Position numbers and translations under genes: made by a program. A DNA stretch of 64,000 nucleotides from Terrisporobacter petrolearius (GTDB taxonomy: Bacteria; Bacillota; Clostridia; Peptostreptococcales; Peptostreptococcaceae): assembly GCF_032598785.1 (NCBI RefSeq), contig NZ_CP102984.1; one strand, given 5' to 3'. Below the pieces are notes generated by a model. The model saw only the letters and a list, made by a program, of their open reading frames with translations. It ran no database searches and was not told where the DNA came from. How positions within the stretch are numbered: position 1 is the stretch's first letter; each line of letters starts with the position of its first letter. Below, one piece after another: positions 32,812-40,927 of this stretch.

Positions 32812-32844
32812 ATTTGAATTAGCAAAGATAGATGGTTGGATGTA

Positions 32845-32886
32845 GAAAATTTACAGTTCACACTGTGGCTTAATGGAGTTAATTTT
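32845..32886. repeat. Possible degenerate copy F of the dispersed repeat
   Basis: AAAATTTACAGTTCACACTGTGGCTTAA resembles the AAATTTCATAG-GCCCAC-CAGTGGCTTAA core of copies B and E. Much shorter than the others and could be chance. Confidence 0.3.
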
Positions 32887-32941
32887 GGGAAGAATATATC
32901 AAAGTAGAATTAAAATTTAATAAACGGAAGGAAGGAAAAAT

Positions 32942-33550
32942 ATGAGTTTAATTGAGTTATTCATATTAGCAGTAGGACTTTCCATGGATGCTTTTGCCGT
33001 ATCAATTTGTAAAGGATTATCTCTTAGAAAGGTTACTTTTAAAGAGTGTGGAAAAGTTGGTCTATACTTTGGAGGTTTTCAAGGAGGAATGCCTCTTATT
33101 GGATTTATACTAGGAATACAATTTAAGGACTATATAACTAACATAGATCATTGGATAGCATTTATTTTATTATCATTTATAGGAATAAACATGATAAGAG
33201 AGTCTATGGAAAAGGATGAAGATGGGGGAATTGTAGATTTAACAGAAGCTGCTGTAGGAGAAGAGGAAGTAAATCAACTTGGATTGAAAAACATGGTTAT
33301 GCTTGCTATTGCTACTAGTATAGATGCTCTAGCAGTAGGTGTGACATTTGCATTTTTACAAGTAGATATTATACCGGCTGTATTATTTATAGGAATAGTT
33401 ACGTTTATTTTATCTGCCATAGGCGTTAAAATAGGAAATGTATTTGGAACAAAGTATAAATCAAAAGCAGAATTTGCAGGAGGGGTTATTTTAATATTAA
33501 TGGGTATTAAAATATTATTAGAACATTTAGGTTTTTTCCCATTTGCATAG
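32942..33550 (+). CDS. mntP: Manganese efflux pump MntP
   Basis: A 202-residue protein with six membrane segments in two homologous halves, each with the MntP aspartate motif: LSMDAFAVSICKG near the start and TSIDALAVGVTFAF in the second half. MntP exports Mn2+ to prevent overload. AAGGAAGGA precedes ATG. Control by the manganese-sensing yybP-ykoY riboswitch directly upstream agrees fully with the assignment. No terminator separates it from the small gene at 33626. Confidence 0.95.
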   Translation: MSLIELFILAVGLSMDAFAVSICKGLSLRKVTFKECGKVGLYFGGFQGGMPLIGFILGIQFKDYITNIDHWIAFILLSFIGINMIRESMEKDEDGGIVDLTEAAVGEEEVNQLGLKNMVMLAIATSIDALAVGVTFAFLQVDIIPAVLFIGIVTFILSAIGVKIGNVFGTKYKSKAEFAGGVILILMGIKILLEHLGFFPFA

Positions 33551-33625
33551 AAAAATAAATAAAAATACATGTCTTGGTTAAAATAACTCTAGATGTAAAA
33601 TATTAAATACATAAGGAGTGTTATT

Positions 33626-33796
33626 ATGGCAGTATTAGATTTTAACAAAATTAAACAAGACTTTATTAATGCAGATGTAGATGGAAAGATAAAAATATAT
33701 ACTACTACAGAAGGATTAAGTGTAGAACAATTTAGAGAATTATTAAGATATTATCCTATACAACATTTATCTAAGTTAGAAAAAGCTATGGGATAA
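33626..33796 (+). CDS. Small conserved-looking protein, 56 residues
   Basis: AAGGAG lies 7 bp before ATG 33626, and 56 codons run to TAA at 33794. The product begins MAVLDFNKIKQDF and has a TTTEGLSVEQFRELLRYYP segment: a helical, soluble protein with a normal composition. Codon use and RBS look like those of a real gene, and a terminator follows 17 bp after the stop. I do not recognise the family. It may be cotranscribed with mntP, 75 bp upstream. Confidence 0.75.
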   Translation: MAVLDFNKIKQDFINADVDGKIKIYTTTEGLSVEQFRELLRYYPIQHLSKLEKAMG

Positions 33797-33813
33797 ATAA
33801 AAATTGAAATTTT

Positions 33814-33853
33814 AAAAGCACTACTAAAAATTAGTTTAGTAGTGCTTTTTTTT
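33814..33853. terminator. Bidirectional terminator
   Basis: A perfect 15-bp stem (33814-33828 with 33835-33849), 6-nt loop, with A and T runs on the two sides, between convergent genes. Confidence 0.9.
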
Positions 33854-34329
33854 TAACTAAAATTAGTTTTTCGTATGTAATTGTAGATTCTCTCATTGCC
33901 TAATTCAATATCTCCTGTTTCAACATATTGGATAATATTATCCATATCATTGCCATTTAGATATTGCATTGGAATAATTAAATCATAGCCTTCATCTAAT
34001 AAAAGATTTTTGAGTTTTACTTTTTGAGAAATGTTGGGTGGGGATACTTTCTTTTTTTCCTTTTTTCTTTTGCGACAAGTTGCTAAGTTTTCATTTTGCA
34101 TATCAATAAGAGTATTTATGTATTCTATATAAGAAGATTTAAAATCCTCTTCCTTTAATAAATCTTCACTTAATATATCATTAATAGAATCATCGCATAA
34201 AATATTTTGTGCAAACTTATCGGCAGTTAATTTGCCAGTAACTATCCCCTTTTGGTACTTTCTCAAAACGCTTTTGGTGTGACTATAAATCTTATTGCGT
34301 GTTTCTAAGTCTAATTCTCTTATTTCCAT
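33853..34329 (-). CDS. Hypothetical protein, 158 residues
   Basis: A soluble, charged protein that I do not recognise. It is mostly helical, with a basic stretch in the middle (CRKRKKEKKK, about residues 84-93) that could bind nucleic acid or act as a linker between an N-terminal helical part and a C-terminal part ending NYIRKTNFS. AGGAGT lies upstream of ATG 34329. It is monocistronic, convergent with the small gene at 33626. Confidence 0.65.
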   Translation of the reverse strand: MEIRELDLETRNKIYSHTKSVLRKYQKGIVTGKLTADKFAQNILCDDSINDILSEDLLKEEDFKSSYIEYINTLIDMQNENLATCRKRKKEKKKVSPPNISQKVKLKNLLLDEGYDLIIPMQYLNGNDMDNIIQYVETGDIELGNERIYNYIRKTNFS

Positions 34330-34485
34330 AAGGGATCACTCCTATTTTCATAATAAGTTCTTATATACTATTGTTGCCATATTTAAAGTTTGCATACTTT
34401 TTGTCAGAAAATTAAAACATATAAACACTTATATTAAAATATTTTATTAAAAAATATACTCAATTAATTAAAAAACATAATTATA

Positions 34486-34612
34486 TTTTGAGTAACGAAG
34501 TTGCCTAAAATTTCATAGCGCCCACCCAGTGGCTTAAAGTGATATCAAAATTATTTGCCAACACGTTGCTCAAAGGCATTTCGTTTGTGACATGAAGTAA
34601 GTGGATTTTTTA
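34486..34612. repeat. Dispersed intergenic repeat, longest copy E
   Basis: In the 395-bp gap after the hypothetical gene at 34329. It reads TTTTGAGTAACGAAGTTGCC, AAATTTCATAGCGCCCACC, CAGTGGCTTAAAGTG, TTGCCAACACGTTGCTCAAAGGC, then TCGTTTGTGACATGAAG and GTGGATTTTTT. The GAG(C/T)AACG at the left and CGTTGCTC at 34564-34571 form an inverted pair about 70 bp apart. It contains all boxes found separately in copies A, B and D. Confidence 0.7.
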
Positions 34613-34724
34613 TTATATATAAATTATCTTAAATATTGCAGAAAAATTCATAATTTAAGTCTTAAAGTATATAAATTCAATATTTTACCAATAATAGAAA
34701 TAAATATTAAGAGGAAGTGAAATT

Positions 34725-35201
34725 ATGATAAATAGTATAATTAAGCTGTTTTACTCAGAAGTGGTAAAAACAAAAATGAGCAATATGCCAAACAAAGATT
34801 ATGAACTTAGAAAAGGATGTAAAGAATTTAGAAATATTACATTAAAAATAGATAGCTATTTATTTAAAGGATTAAAAATAATTTTAGCACTGTTTATCCT
34901 TTATTTATCATTTAGTGTTAAAATGCTTCTTGGTGTAGGAGTATTATTAGTAGAAGTAACTTATTTAGTTTATAAAGTTAGTTATGAAAAGCAAGTAAAA
35001 GAAGCAATTAAAAATGTAAAAAACAATATAGAAATATCAGCAAATAATTTTATGAATGAAAATGGAAAGAGAGGAATTAATTTATTAATAACTCTTATTA
35101 TTATAAGCTTGCTTACAGGGTTTAATTATTTTATAGGTATAAGTTTTATAATAGTATTTATTTATACAGTTAGAAATATATACGAAGGATTTAAGCAATA
35201 G
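34725..35201 (+). CDS. Four-helix membrane protein, unknown
   Basis: A 158-residue protein with two pairs of membrane helices (about 45-62, 66-83 and 115-131, 134-150) separated by a basic cytoplasmic-looking loop with KQVKEAIKNVKNN. It has no signal peptide or known motif. AGAGGAAG precedes ATG. It is monocistronic, ending in a short terminator. I cannot assign a family. Confidence 0.65.
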   Translation: MINSIIKLFYSEVVKTKMSNMPNKDYELRKGCKEFRNITLKIDSYLFKGLKIILALFILYLSFSVKMLLGVGVLLVEVTYLVYKVSYEKQVKEAIKNVKNNIEISANNFMNENGKRGINLLITLIIISLLTGFNYFIGISFIIVFIYTVRNIYEGFKQ

Positions 35202-35252
35202 AAGTGTCTATGATTTTTAATTATAAAATTGGATAAACAAATATTTTGATTT

Positions 35253-35286
35253 TGGGTATATGAATAAATATACCCATTTTTTTATG
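35253..35286 (+). terminator. Rho-independent terminator
   Basis: An 8-bp stem (35253-35260 with 35269-35276), 8-nt loop and T run, 51 bp after the membrane-protein gene. Confidence 0.8.
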
Positions 35287-35457
35287 TAACTAGATTTAAA
35301 GCTAATATGTGAAGTATAATTAAATTATGATGATTGAAATAATATATATTTATTCATAAAGATGCAAAAAGGTAATTTATCTATATAAATAAATAATATT
35401 ATGTTACAATAAGTTTTATAAAAAAGTAAATCTTATATGAGGGAAGGGTGTATACTT

Positions 35458-37224
35458 ATGACCAATATTAGTATGAAAATTAAAAATTTAGTAGATATAT
35501 CTTCGTTGGTTACAGAATCTACTAATTTTTTTGATATAAAGGATAAAATAATTGAAAAAATGCTTGAAGTGGTTTTTCCGAGAAAAGCGTGTGTTAACTT
35601 ATTTTATAATAGTGATTATAAGCATGCTTACTTAGTATGTTCAAATAGTTTAGATTACATAGGAGAAACTTTTAAATCTGATGAAGCTAAAGGCGTAAAG
35701 TTTGATTTTTATGAAGATTATCCAGAGTACATTCATGATGCAGTAGAATTTAAAAAAATAATTTATATAAAAAATGTATTTGAAGATGAAAGAGCTGTAA
35801 AGGAAAGAGATTTAGCAAAGCTTGAAAAATATACAGGAAGAGTTGTATTTCCTTTAATATATAATAAAAAAGTAGTAGGGTTTATGACATGTTTCTTAGA
35901 TGAAGACGATATTTTGAAAGATGAGGATATAGACTTTGTATCTTCCGTAGCTTCATTAATAGCCTTATCTATAGAAATAACAGAAAAAAATAGCCAAAAG
36001 AATTTTGTGATTGATAAACTTAGAAGTGCTCTAGAATTGATAAGTGAAGCTACAAGAAAACTTTATCAAAATAAAAATATAGATGAGTTCTTAGTTCATT
36101 TAAGTGATATAGCTAAAAAAACTACAAAGAGTCAAGATTCAGTTATATTAATAGATAAAATCAATTGTAAAAATAAAATATTTAGGTCTTACTGCAAATT
36201 GGATGAAAAAGATTCTAATATGGAAGATACGGTTAACTTGCTTTTATCAAAAAATGTTCAAGGTCAGTATGTAAACGATAGAGAGCAATCAAAAGAAATA
36301 AACTTAAATGTAGATACATATATATTTTACAAATTGTCTAATGAATTGGAGTCTATTGGTGTAATTTTATGTACAGACGGAAAGAAATATGAAGATGATG
36401 ATTTAAATATATTGAGTATATTGTCTAAACAGGTTACAGTTGCTATGCAACTTTATGACTATAGTGAAAAAAATGTAAAACATAAGTTAATTGCAAAAGA
36501 ATTAAATATTCTTAATAAACAACAAAAGCTTATAATGAACGATAGTAAGATGGAATGTAACAATGAAAAAGAATTGGAATTTTATCATAAACCTGCAACA
36601 GTTGTAGGTGGAGATTTTTATTATTCCCACAAAATCGATGATAAAAGAGTGGCTTATATTATTGCAGATGTTATGGGCCATGGTATAGTGGCAAACTACA
36701 TGGTTGCCATGATTAAAGGTGCATTTAAAACCTTATGCTATCAATATAAAACACCTGGAGAAATAGCAACTCATCTAAATAAAATATTATATGAAGAGTT
36801 TGATAAAATGGGTGTATTTGCTACAGCTTTAATAAATGTATTTGATACGGAAAGAAATATATTATCTGTTTCTAATGCAGGTCATTACAGTCCTATAATT
36901 ATTGATGAGAATGGCCAAGTAGTAGAGAGTCTTAATTGTAAAAAGGGAATTCCTATAGGAGTATTACCTGAGGGAGAGTATCATAGCAATACTTTTAGTG
37001 TAGAAAATTATCCTATGATATTTATGTTTACAGATGGGATTTTAGAAATTAAGAATAACGATAAGGAAGAGTTCGGTGTTGATAGGTTGAAGCGTTTTGT
37101 AGAAAATAACTACAAAAACAATAAAAATAAAATTGTAGAGAACTTAAAAAAAGAAGCAGAAAAATTTACTGGAAATGACAATTTTGATGATGATATTTTA
37201 ATTTTAATGTTAAAAAATATTTAG
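35458..37224 (+). CDS. GAF-domain PP2C-type (RsbU/SpoIIE-like) serine phosphatase
   Basis: About 588 residues. The frame opens at 35437, but GAGGGAAGGG at 35439-35448 overlaps that codon and ATG 35458 is better placed. Two GAF-like sensor regions (about 15-180 and 195-330) and a short coiled coil precede a PP2C domain (about 380-588) with GGDFYYSHKI, IADVMGHG, NAGHYSP and MFTDGI, which hold the metal-binding aspartates. Such proteins dephosphorylate anti-anti-sigma factors in partner-switching pathways. No anti-sigma genes are adjacent. GGAGG for the next gene starts at its stop codon. Confidence 0.9.
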   Translation: MTNISMKIKNLVDISSLVTESTNFFDIKDKIIEKMLEVVFPRKACVNLFYNSDYKHAYLVCSNSLDYIGETFKSDEAKGVKFDFYEDYPEYIHDAVEFKKIIYIKNVFEDERAVKERDLAKLEKYTGRVVFPLIYNKKVVGFMTCFLDEDDILKDEDIDFVSSVASLIALSIEITEKNSQKNFVIDKLRSALELISEATRKLYQNKNIDEFLVHLSDIAKKTTKSQDSVILIDKINCKNKIFRSYCKLDEKDSNMEDTVNLLLSKNVQGQYVNDREQSKEINLNVDTYIFYKLSNELESIGVILCTDGKKYEDDDLNILSILSKQVTVAMQLYDYSEKNVKHKLIAKELNILNKQQKLIMNDSKMECNNEKELEFYHKPATVVGGDFYYSHKIDDKRVAYIIADVMGHGIVANYMVAMIKGAFKTLCYQYKTPGEIATHLNKILYEEFDKMGVFATALINVFDTERNILSVSNAGHYSPIIIDENGQVVESLNCKKGIPIGVLPEGEYHSNTFSVENYPMIFMFTDGILEIKNNDKEEFGVDRLKRFVENNYKNNKNKIVENLKKEAEKFTGNDNFDDDILILMLKNI

Positions 37225-37232
37225 GAGGAATT

Positions 37233-37832
37233 ATGGATAAACATAATAAAGTTTTAATTATTAATGGTAGTCCAAGAAGAAGTAAAAATTGTAGTAAAAT
37301 AATTGAAAATATAACTAAAAAATTAGAAGAAAATAAGATTAACTACGAAGTATTAAATATTTATAAAATGAATATTGACTACTGTACAGCTTGTGGATAC
37401 TGTGAAAGAACTGGAAAATGTATTATAAAAGATGATATGACACCACTATATGAAGCTTTTGATAAATCTATAGGAACTATTGTAGTAAGCCCTATGTTTT
37501 TCCAAAGTATTTCTACAAAGGTGAAAACATTAGTAGATAGAACACAGGTTTTTTACTCAAGCAAATACATATTAAAGAAACCATCTATAGATGTAAAAAA
37601 AGAACGTAGAGGAATGTTTATAGCTGTGGGAGGCCAACCTGCATATGAAAATCAGTTTTTAGGTGGACAACTTGTAATGGATTTGTTCTTTAAATGTATC
37701 AACACTAAATTAATTTCAAATGTTTACATGAGTAATAGTGATGAAGTACCATTTGACGAAAATAAGGTATTTCAAGAAGAATTAAATGGGGTGGTGATAA
37801 ATTATATAAATGAAATAAATGACCTTATATAA
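37233..37832 (+). CDS. Flavodoxin-fold NAD(P)H-dependent reductase (iron-sulfur-flavoprotein-like)
   Basis: A 199-residue protein with a flavodoxin-like FMN loop (INGSPRRSKNCSKI) and, at about residues 50-68, a cysteine cluster CTACGYCERTGKCII of the kind seen in iron-sulfur flavoproteins and in simple NADPH-dependent FMN reductases. SPMFFQSISTKVKTLVDR is the second FMN contact. It lies 8 bp after the phosphatase gene and 47 bp before the sigma-54 activator. Its substrate is unknown. Confidence 0.85.
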   Translation: MDKHNKVLIINGSPRRSKNCSKIIENITKKLEENKINYEVLNIYKMNIDYCTACGYCERTGKCIIKDDMTPLYEAFDKSIGTIVVSPMFFQSISTKVKTLVDRTQVFYSSKYILKKPSIDVKKERRGMFIAVGGQPAYENQFLGGQLVMDLFFKCINTKLISNVYMSNSDEVPFDENKVFQEELNGVVINYINEINDLI

Positions 37833-37879
37833 AAATAATAAAATTCATAATTAAGTCGCTTATTTTGGAGGGGGAGTTA

Positions 37880-39289
37880 TTGAATTTAGAACTGTATGAA
37901 ATATTAATGAGGGAAATATTATTAAATATTGACGAGGGGATACATTTCATAGATAAAAATGGAAAAACTATAATTTACAATGACTACATGGAAAAAATAG
38001 AAAAAATGAGTAAAAATTATGTGATGAATAAGTCGTTTATGGATATTGTTGATGAAATAAATATAAAAAATAGCACATTATTAGAGGTATTAAATAAAAA
38101 AAAGACCATAAAAAATAATATGCAAAGATATGTTGATAAAAATGGAAAAGAAATTACTACAATAAACACTACAATCCCAATTATAAATGGAAATGACTTT
38201 ATAGGAGCTTTAGAGATATGCAAGGATGTTACAACAATGGAAACTATGTCTGAACAAATCATAAACCTAAAAAAAAATTCAACAAATAAAGAAAAAAAAA
38301 CATACAGAAGATATAGGTTTGAAGATATTGTAGGAAATAGTAAGTTGATGAAAGCCTCCATTAAAAAATGTGAGAAAGCCAGCAAGTCAGATGCCGCAGT
38401 TTTTATATATGGAGAAACTGGAACGGGCAAAGAATTAATTAGCCAATCTATACATTATGCTAGTAGTAGAAAGCAATATCCTTTTATTGCTCAAAATTGT
38501 GCAGCATTACCAGAATCTTTATTTGAAGGAATTCTCTTTGGAACTACAAAAGGAGGATTCACAGGTGCGGTAGATAGACCTGGTTTGTTTGAACAAGCTG
38601 ATAAAGGAACTTTATTGTTAGATGAAATAAACTCAATGCCAATGATGTTACAGGCAAAGTTACTTAGAGTATTACAAGAAGGTTATGTTAGAAGAGTTGG
38701 AGGAACAAAAGATATTCCTGTTGATGTTAGAGTTATAGCAACAACAAATGAAAGTCCAACTCAAATATTAAATGAAAACAAAATAAGAAAAGATTTATAT
38801 TATAGGCTAAATGTAATAAATATAGAAATACCACCATTGCGAGAAAGGAAAGAAGATATCTCCTTACTTTGTGATATGTTTATTAAAAAATATAATAAAA
38901 AATTGAATAAAAATGTAAAAGGTATATCTTATGATAGTATTAACTATTTAAAAAAACATAACTGGCAAGGAAATGTAAGGGAATTGGAAAATGTAATATA
39001 TTCTACTATGAGTATGATGGATAATGAAAAAAATATAGTTCCTGAAATGATTCATTTAAATGAATACTATTATTTAAAAGAAAAAAAAATAAATGAGGAG
39101 TATTCTTTAGACGACCTAGAGTATAAAACATTAGATCATATTATAGGAGACGTTGAAGAAGGGTATATAATAGAATCTTTAGAAAAGACTGGATATAATA
39201 TTAGTAAATCAGCAGCTATTTTGGGAATAAATAGGCAAAATTTGCAATATAAAATGAAAAAGTATAACATAAAAAATTTTAATAAATAA
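37880..39289 (+). CDS. PAS-containing sigma-54-dependent activator, probable regulator of the ornithine operon
   Basis: About 469 residues from TTG 37880; GGAGGGGGAG at 37867-37876 rules out the TTG at 37865. An N-terminal PAS domain (about 10-125) senses a ligand, the AAA+ domain (about 150-390) has Walker A GETGTGKE at 178-185 and LLDEINSMP, and a Fis-type helix-turn-helix ends the protein (SKSAAILGINRQNLQYKM). The sigma-54 contact loop is GGFTGA (225-230) rather than GAFTGA. It lies directly upstream of ord, whose promoter is of the -24/-12 type, as in other Stickland fermenters. Confidence 0.92.
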   Translation: MNLELYEILMREILLNIDEGIHFIDKNGKTIIYNDYMEKIEKMSKNYVMNKSFMDIVDEINIKNSTLLEVLNKKKTIKNNMQRYVDKNGKEITTINTTIPIINGNDFIGALEICKDVTTMETMSEQIINLKKNSTNKEKKTYRRYRFEDIVGNSKLMKASIKKCEKASKSDAAVFIYGETGTGKELISQSIHYASSRKQYPFIAQNCAALPESLFEGILFGTTKGGFTGAVDRPGLFEQADKGTLLLDEINSMPMMLQAKLLRVLQEGYVRRVGGTKDIPVDVRVIATTNESPTQILNENKIRKDLYYRLNVINIEIPPLRERKEDISLLCDMFIKKYNKKLNKNVKGISYDSINYLKKHNWQGNVRELENVIYSTMSMMDNEKNIVPEMIHLNEYYYLKEKKINEEYSLDDLEYKTLDHIIGDVEEGYIIESLEKTGYNISKSAAILGINRQNLQYKMKKYNIKNFNK

Positions 39290-39337
39290 AAAGAGCAAAA
39301 AAATTTGCGTAAGAGCAAAATTTTTTGCTCTTTTTTT
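39288..39337 (+). terminator. Terminator of the activator gene, overlapping tandem dyads
   Basis: AAAAAGAGCAAAAAA (39288-39302) pairs with TTTTTTGCTCTTTTT (39321-39335) followed by further T. The two arms contain the dyads listed at 39295-39328. Confidence 0.8.
39295..39328. promoter_or_regulatory. Tandem 14-bp dyads, candidate activator-binding sites
   Basis: GCAAAAAAATTTGC (39295-39308) and GCAAAATTTTTTGC (39315-39328) are 14-bp imperfect and perfect dyads whose starts are exactly 20 bp apart, two helical turns. They lie about 110-145 bp above the -24 element, the normal distance for sigma-54 enhancer sites. Confidence 0.45.
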
Positions 39338-39437
39338 ATTTCAAAAAACTAATTAAAGAAAAATATAAAAGTAAAAATAATAAATATATGAGCTAGACAA
39401 AAGGTTTGAAAAGAAATTAAGGTTGATAATTTAAAGT

Positions 39438-39453
39438 TGGCATAATTTGTGCT
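39438..39453 (+). promoter_or_regulatory. Sigma-54 (-24/-12) promoter of the ornithine operon
   Basis: TGGCAT-N6-TGCT, with GG at 39439-39440 and GC at 39451-39452 exactly 12 bp apart, matches TGGCAC-N5-TTGCW. The start codon of ord is 50 bp downstream, and the gene just upstream encodes a sigma-54 activator. Confidence 0.85.
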
Positions 39454-39502
39454 TCATAAAAATGTAAGAAAATTAAAACAATTTATTTGGGAGGATATAG
39501 TT

Positions 39503-40573
39503 ATGAGAAAAGTAAGAATAGGAATTTGGGGATTTGGAGCAATGGGAACAGGAATGGCAAATATGATATTAAAAAAAGAAGGTATGGAAATTACATCAGT
39601 TTGTAGCAGAAGTACTGCAGGTAAAAGCATATATGATATTTTGCAAATAGAAAGAGGAAATAGAAGTGAAGTTATTATAAATGGTAATTATGAAGAAGCT
39701 TTTACAGAAAAAAGTTGTGATGTTGTTTTATTAGCAACTGACTCTTTTACAAAAAAAGCTTTTGATAAAATAATTTATTTATTAGAAAAAAAAATAAATG
39801 TTATATCTACGGCTGAACAAATGGCATATCCACAAGCCGATGATCCAGATTTAGCTAAAAAAATGGATGAAGTTGCAAAAAAAAATGGTGTGAGTGTTTT
39901 AGGAACAGGAATAAATCCTGGTTTTGTGTTAGATTTATTAGTTTTAGCTTTATCAGGAACTTGTGAGGAAGTTGAGAGCATAAGTGCTAAAAGAGTAAAT
40001 GATTTATCTCCATTTGGAAAAGCAGTTATGGTAGAACAAGGAGTTGGTGTAACTAAAGAAGAGTTCTTAAAAGGTGTAGAAAACAATACAATAGCAGGCC
40101 ATGTGGGCTTTGTAGAATCAATAAATATGATTGCAGATGGATTAGGATGGAAATTAGATAAAATAGAACAAACAAAAGAGCCAATAACGACTACAGTAGA
40201 TAGAAAATCTAAATATGGAGAAGCTTTAGCAGGAAATGTTGCTGGTTGTAGACAATGTGGATACGGCTATGTAAATGGAGAAGTTTTGGTAGAAATGGAA
40301 CATCCACAACAAATAATACCAGAAGCTGAAGGAACTAAGACAGGAGACTACATATCAATAAAAGGAATACCAAATATAGATTTACAAATAAATCCTGAAA
40401 TACCTGGAGGAATAGGAACATATGCAATGATAGTAAACTCTATACCTCTAATAATAAATGCAAGACCAGGTCTAAAAACTATGTTAGATATACCAGTACC
40501 TAGAGCCATAATGGGTGATGTAAGAAATCAAATAGAAGTTGAATTAGAAGAAGATGTAAAAGTAGAAATATAA
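39503..40573 (+). CDS. ord: 2,4-diaminopentanoate dehydrogenase
   Basis: A 356-residue NAD(P)-dependent dehydrogenase with the Rossmann motif GFGAMG at 10-15. GGGAGGA fixes ATG 39503; the upstream in-frame ATG 39449 lies within the sigma-54 promoter and cannot be used. It resembles dihydrodipicolinate-reductase-fold dehydrogenases and, with ortA, ortB, oraS and oraE following, is the enzyme that oxidatively deaminates (2R,4S)-2,4-diaminopentanoate to 2-amino-4-oxopentanoate. It is the first gene of the operon and the only redox step, giving NAD(P)H for Stickland reactions. Confidence 0.93.
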   Translation: MRKVRIGIWGFGAMGTGMANMILKKEGMEITSVCSRSTAGKSIYDILQIERGNRSEVIINGNYEEAFTEKSCDVVLLATDSFTKKAFDKIIYLLEKKINVISTAEQMAYPQADDPDLAKKMDEVAKKNGVSVLGTGINPGFVLDLLVLALSGTCEEVESISAKRVNDLSPFGKAVMVEQGVGVTKEEFLKGVENNTIAGHVGFVESINMIADGLGWKLDKIEQTKEPITTTVDRKSKYGEALAGNVAGCRQCGYGYVNGEVLVEMEHPQQIIPEAEGTKTGDYISIKGIPNIDLQINPEIPGGIGTYAMIVNSIPLIINARPGLKTMLDIPVPRAIMGDVRNQIEVELEEDVKVEI

Positions 40574-40618
40574 AATAGAAGTTTAAAAAGTAGATAGTGG
40601 TTAAAGGGGGAAAACAAA

Positions 40619-40927
40619 ATGGATGCTAAATGCAATGATTGGGTTATCATACACAACCTAGTATTAACTCCTGATGAAAGAGCACCACAAGTTCCAGATG
40701 ATACTAAGAAAGTGCCATTGGAAATGTGGGTTAAAGGGTTTATACAAAAAGATGCTGATGTAGGGGATTTAGTTGAGGTGAAAACTATAACAGGAAGATT
40801 TGTAAAAGGAAATTTAGTTCAAGTAAACCCATATTATACTCATGACTATGGTAAGTGCATACCAGAGTTACTTCAAATAGGAATTCAAGCAAAGGAAATA
40901 TTATTTGGAGGTGAGGATAATGAGTAG
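40619..40927 (+). CDS. ortA: 2-amino-4-oxopentanoate thiolase subunit OrtA
   Basis: A 102-residue small subunit. It has the order expected for OrtA, with a WVIIHNLVLTPDERAPQVP start and a GDLVEVKTITGR beta segment. With OrtB it splits 2-amino-4-oxopentanoate with CoA into acetyl-CoA and D-alanine. AAAGGGGG precedes ATG, and its last codons overlap the start of ortB by 8 bp, which should fix equal subunit amounts. Confidence 0.93.
   Translation: MDAKCNDWVIIHNLVLTPDERAPQVPDDTKKVPLEMWVKGFIQKDADVGDLVEVKTITGRFVKGNLVQVNPYYTHDYGKCIPELLQIGIQAKEILFGGEDNE

Noticed and set aside
39449..39502. Upstream in-frame ATG of ord
   Set aside because: It lies within the -12 element, before the expected transcription start, and lacks an RBS; ATG 39503 has GGGAGGA.
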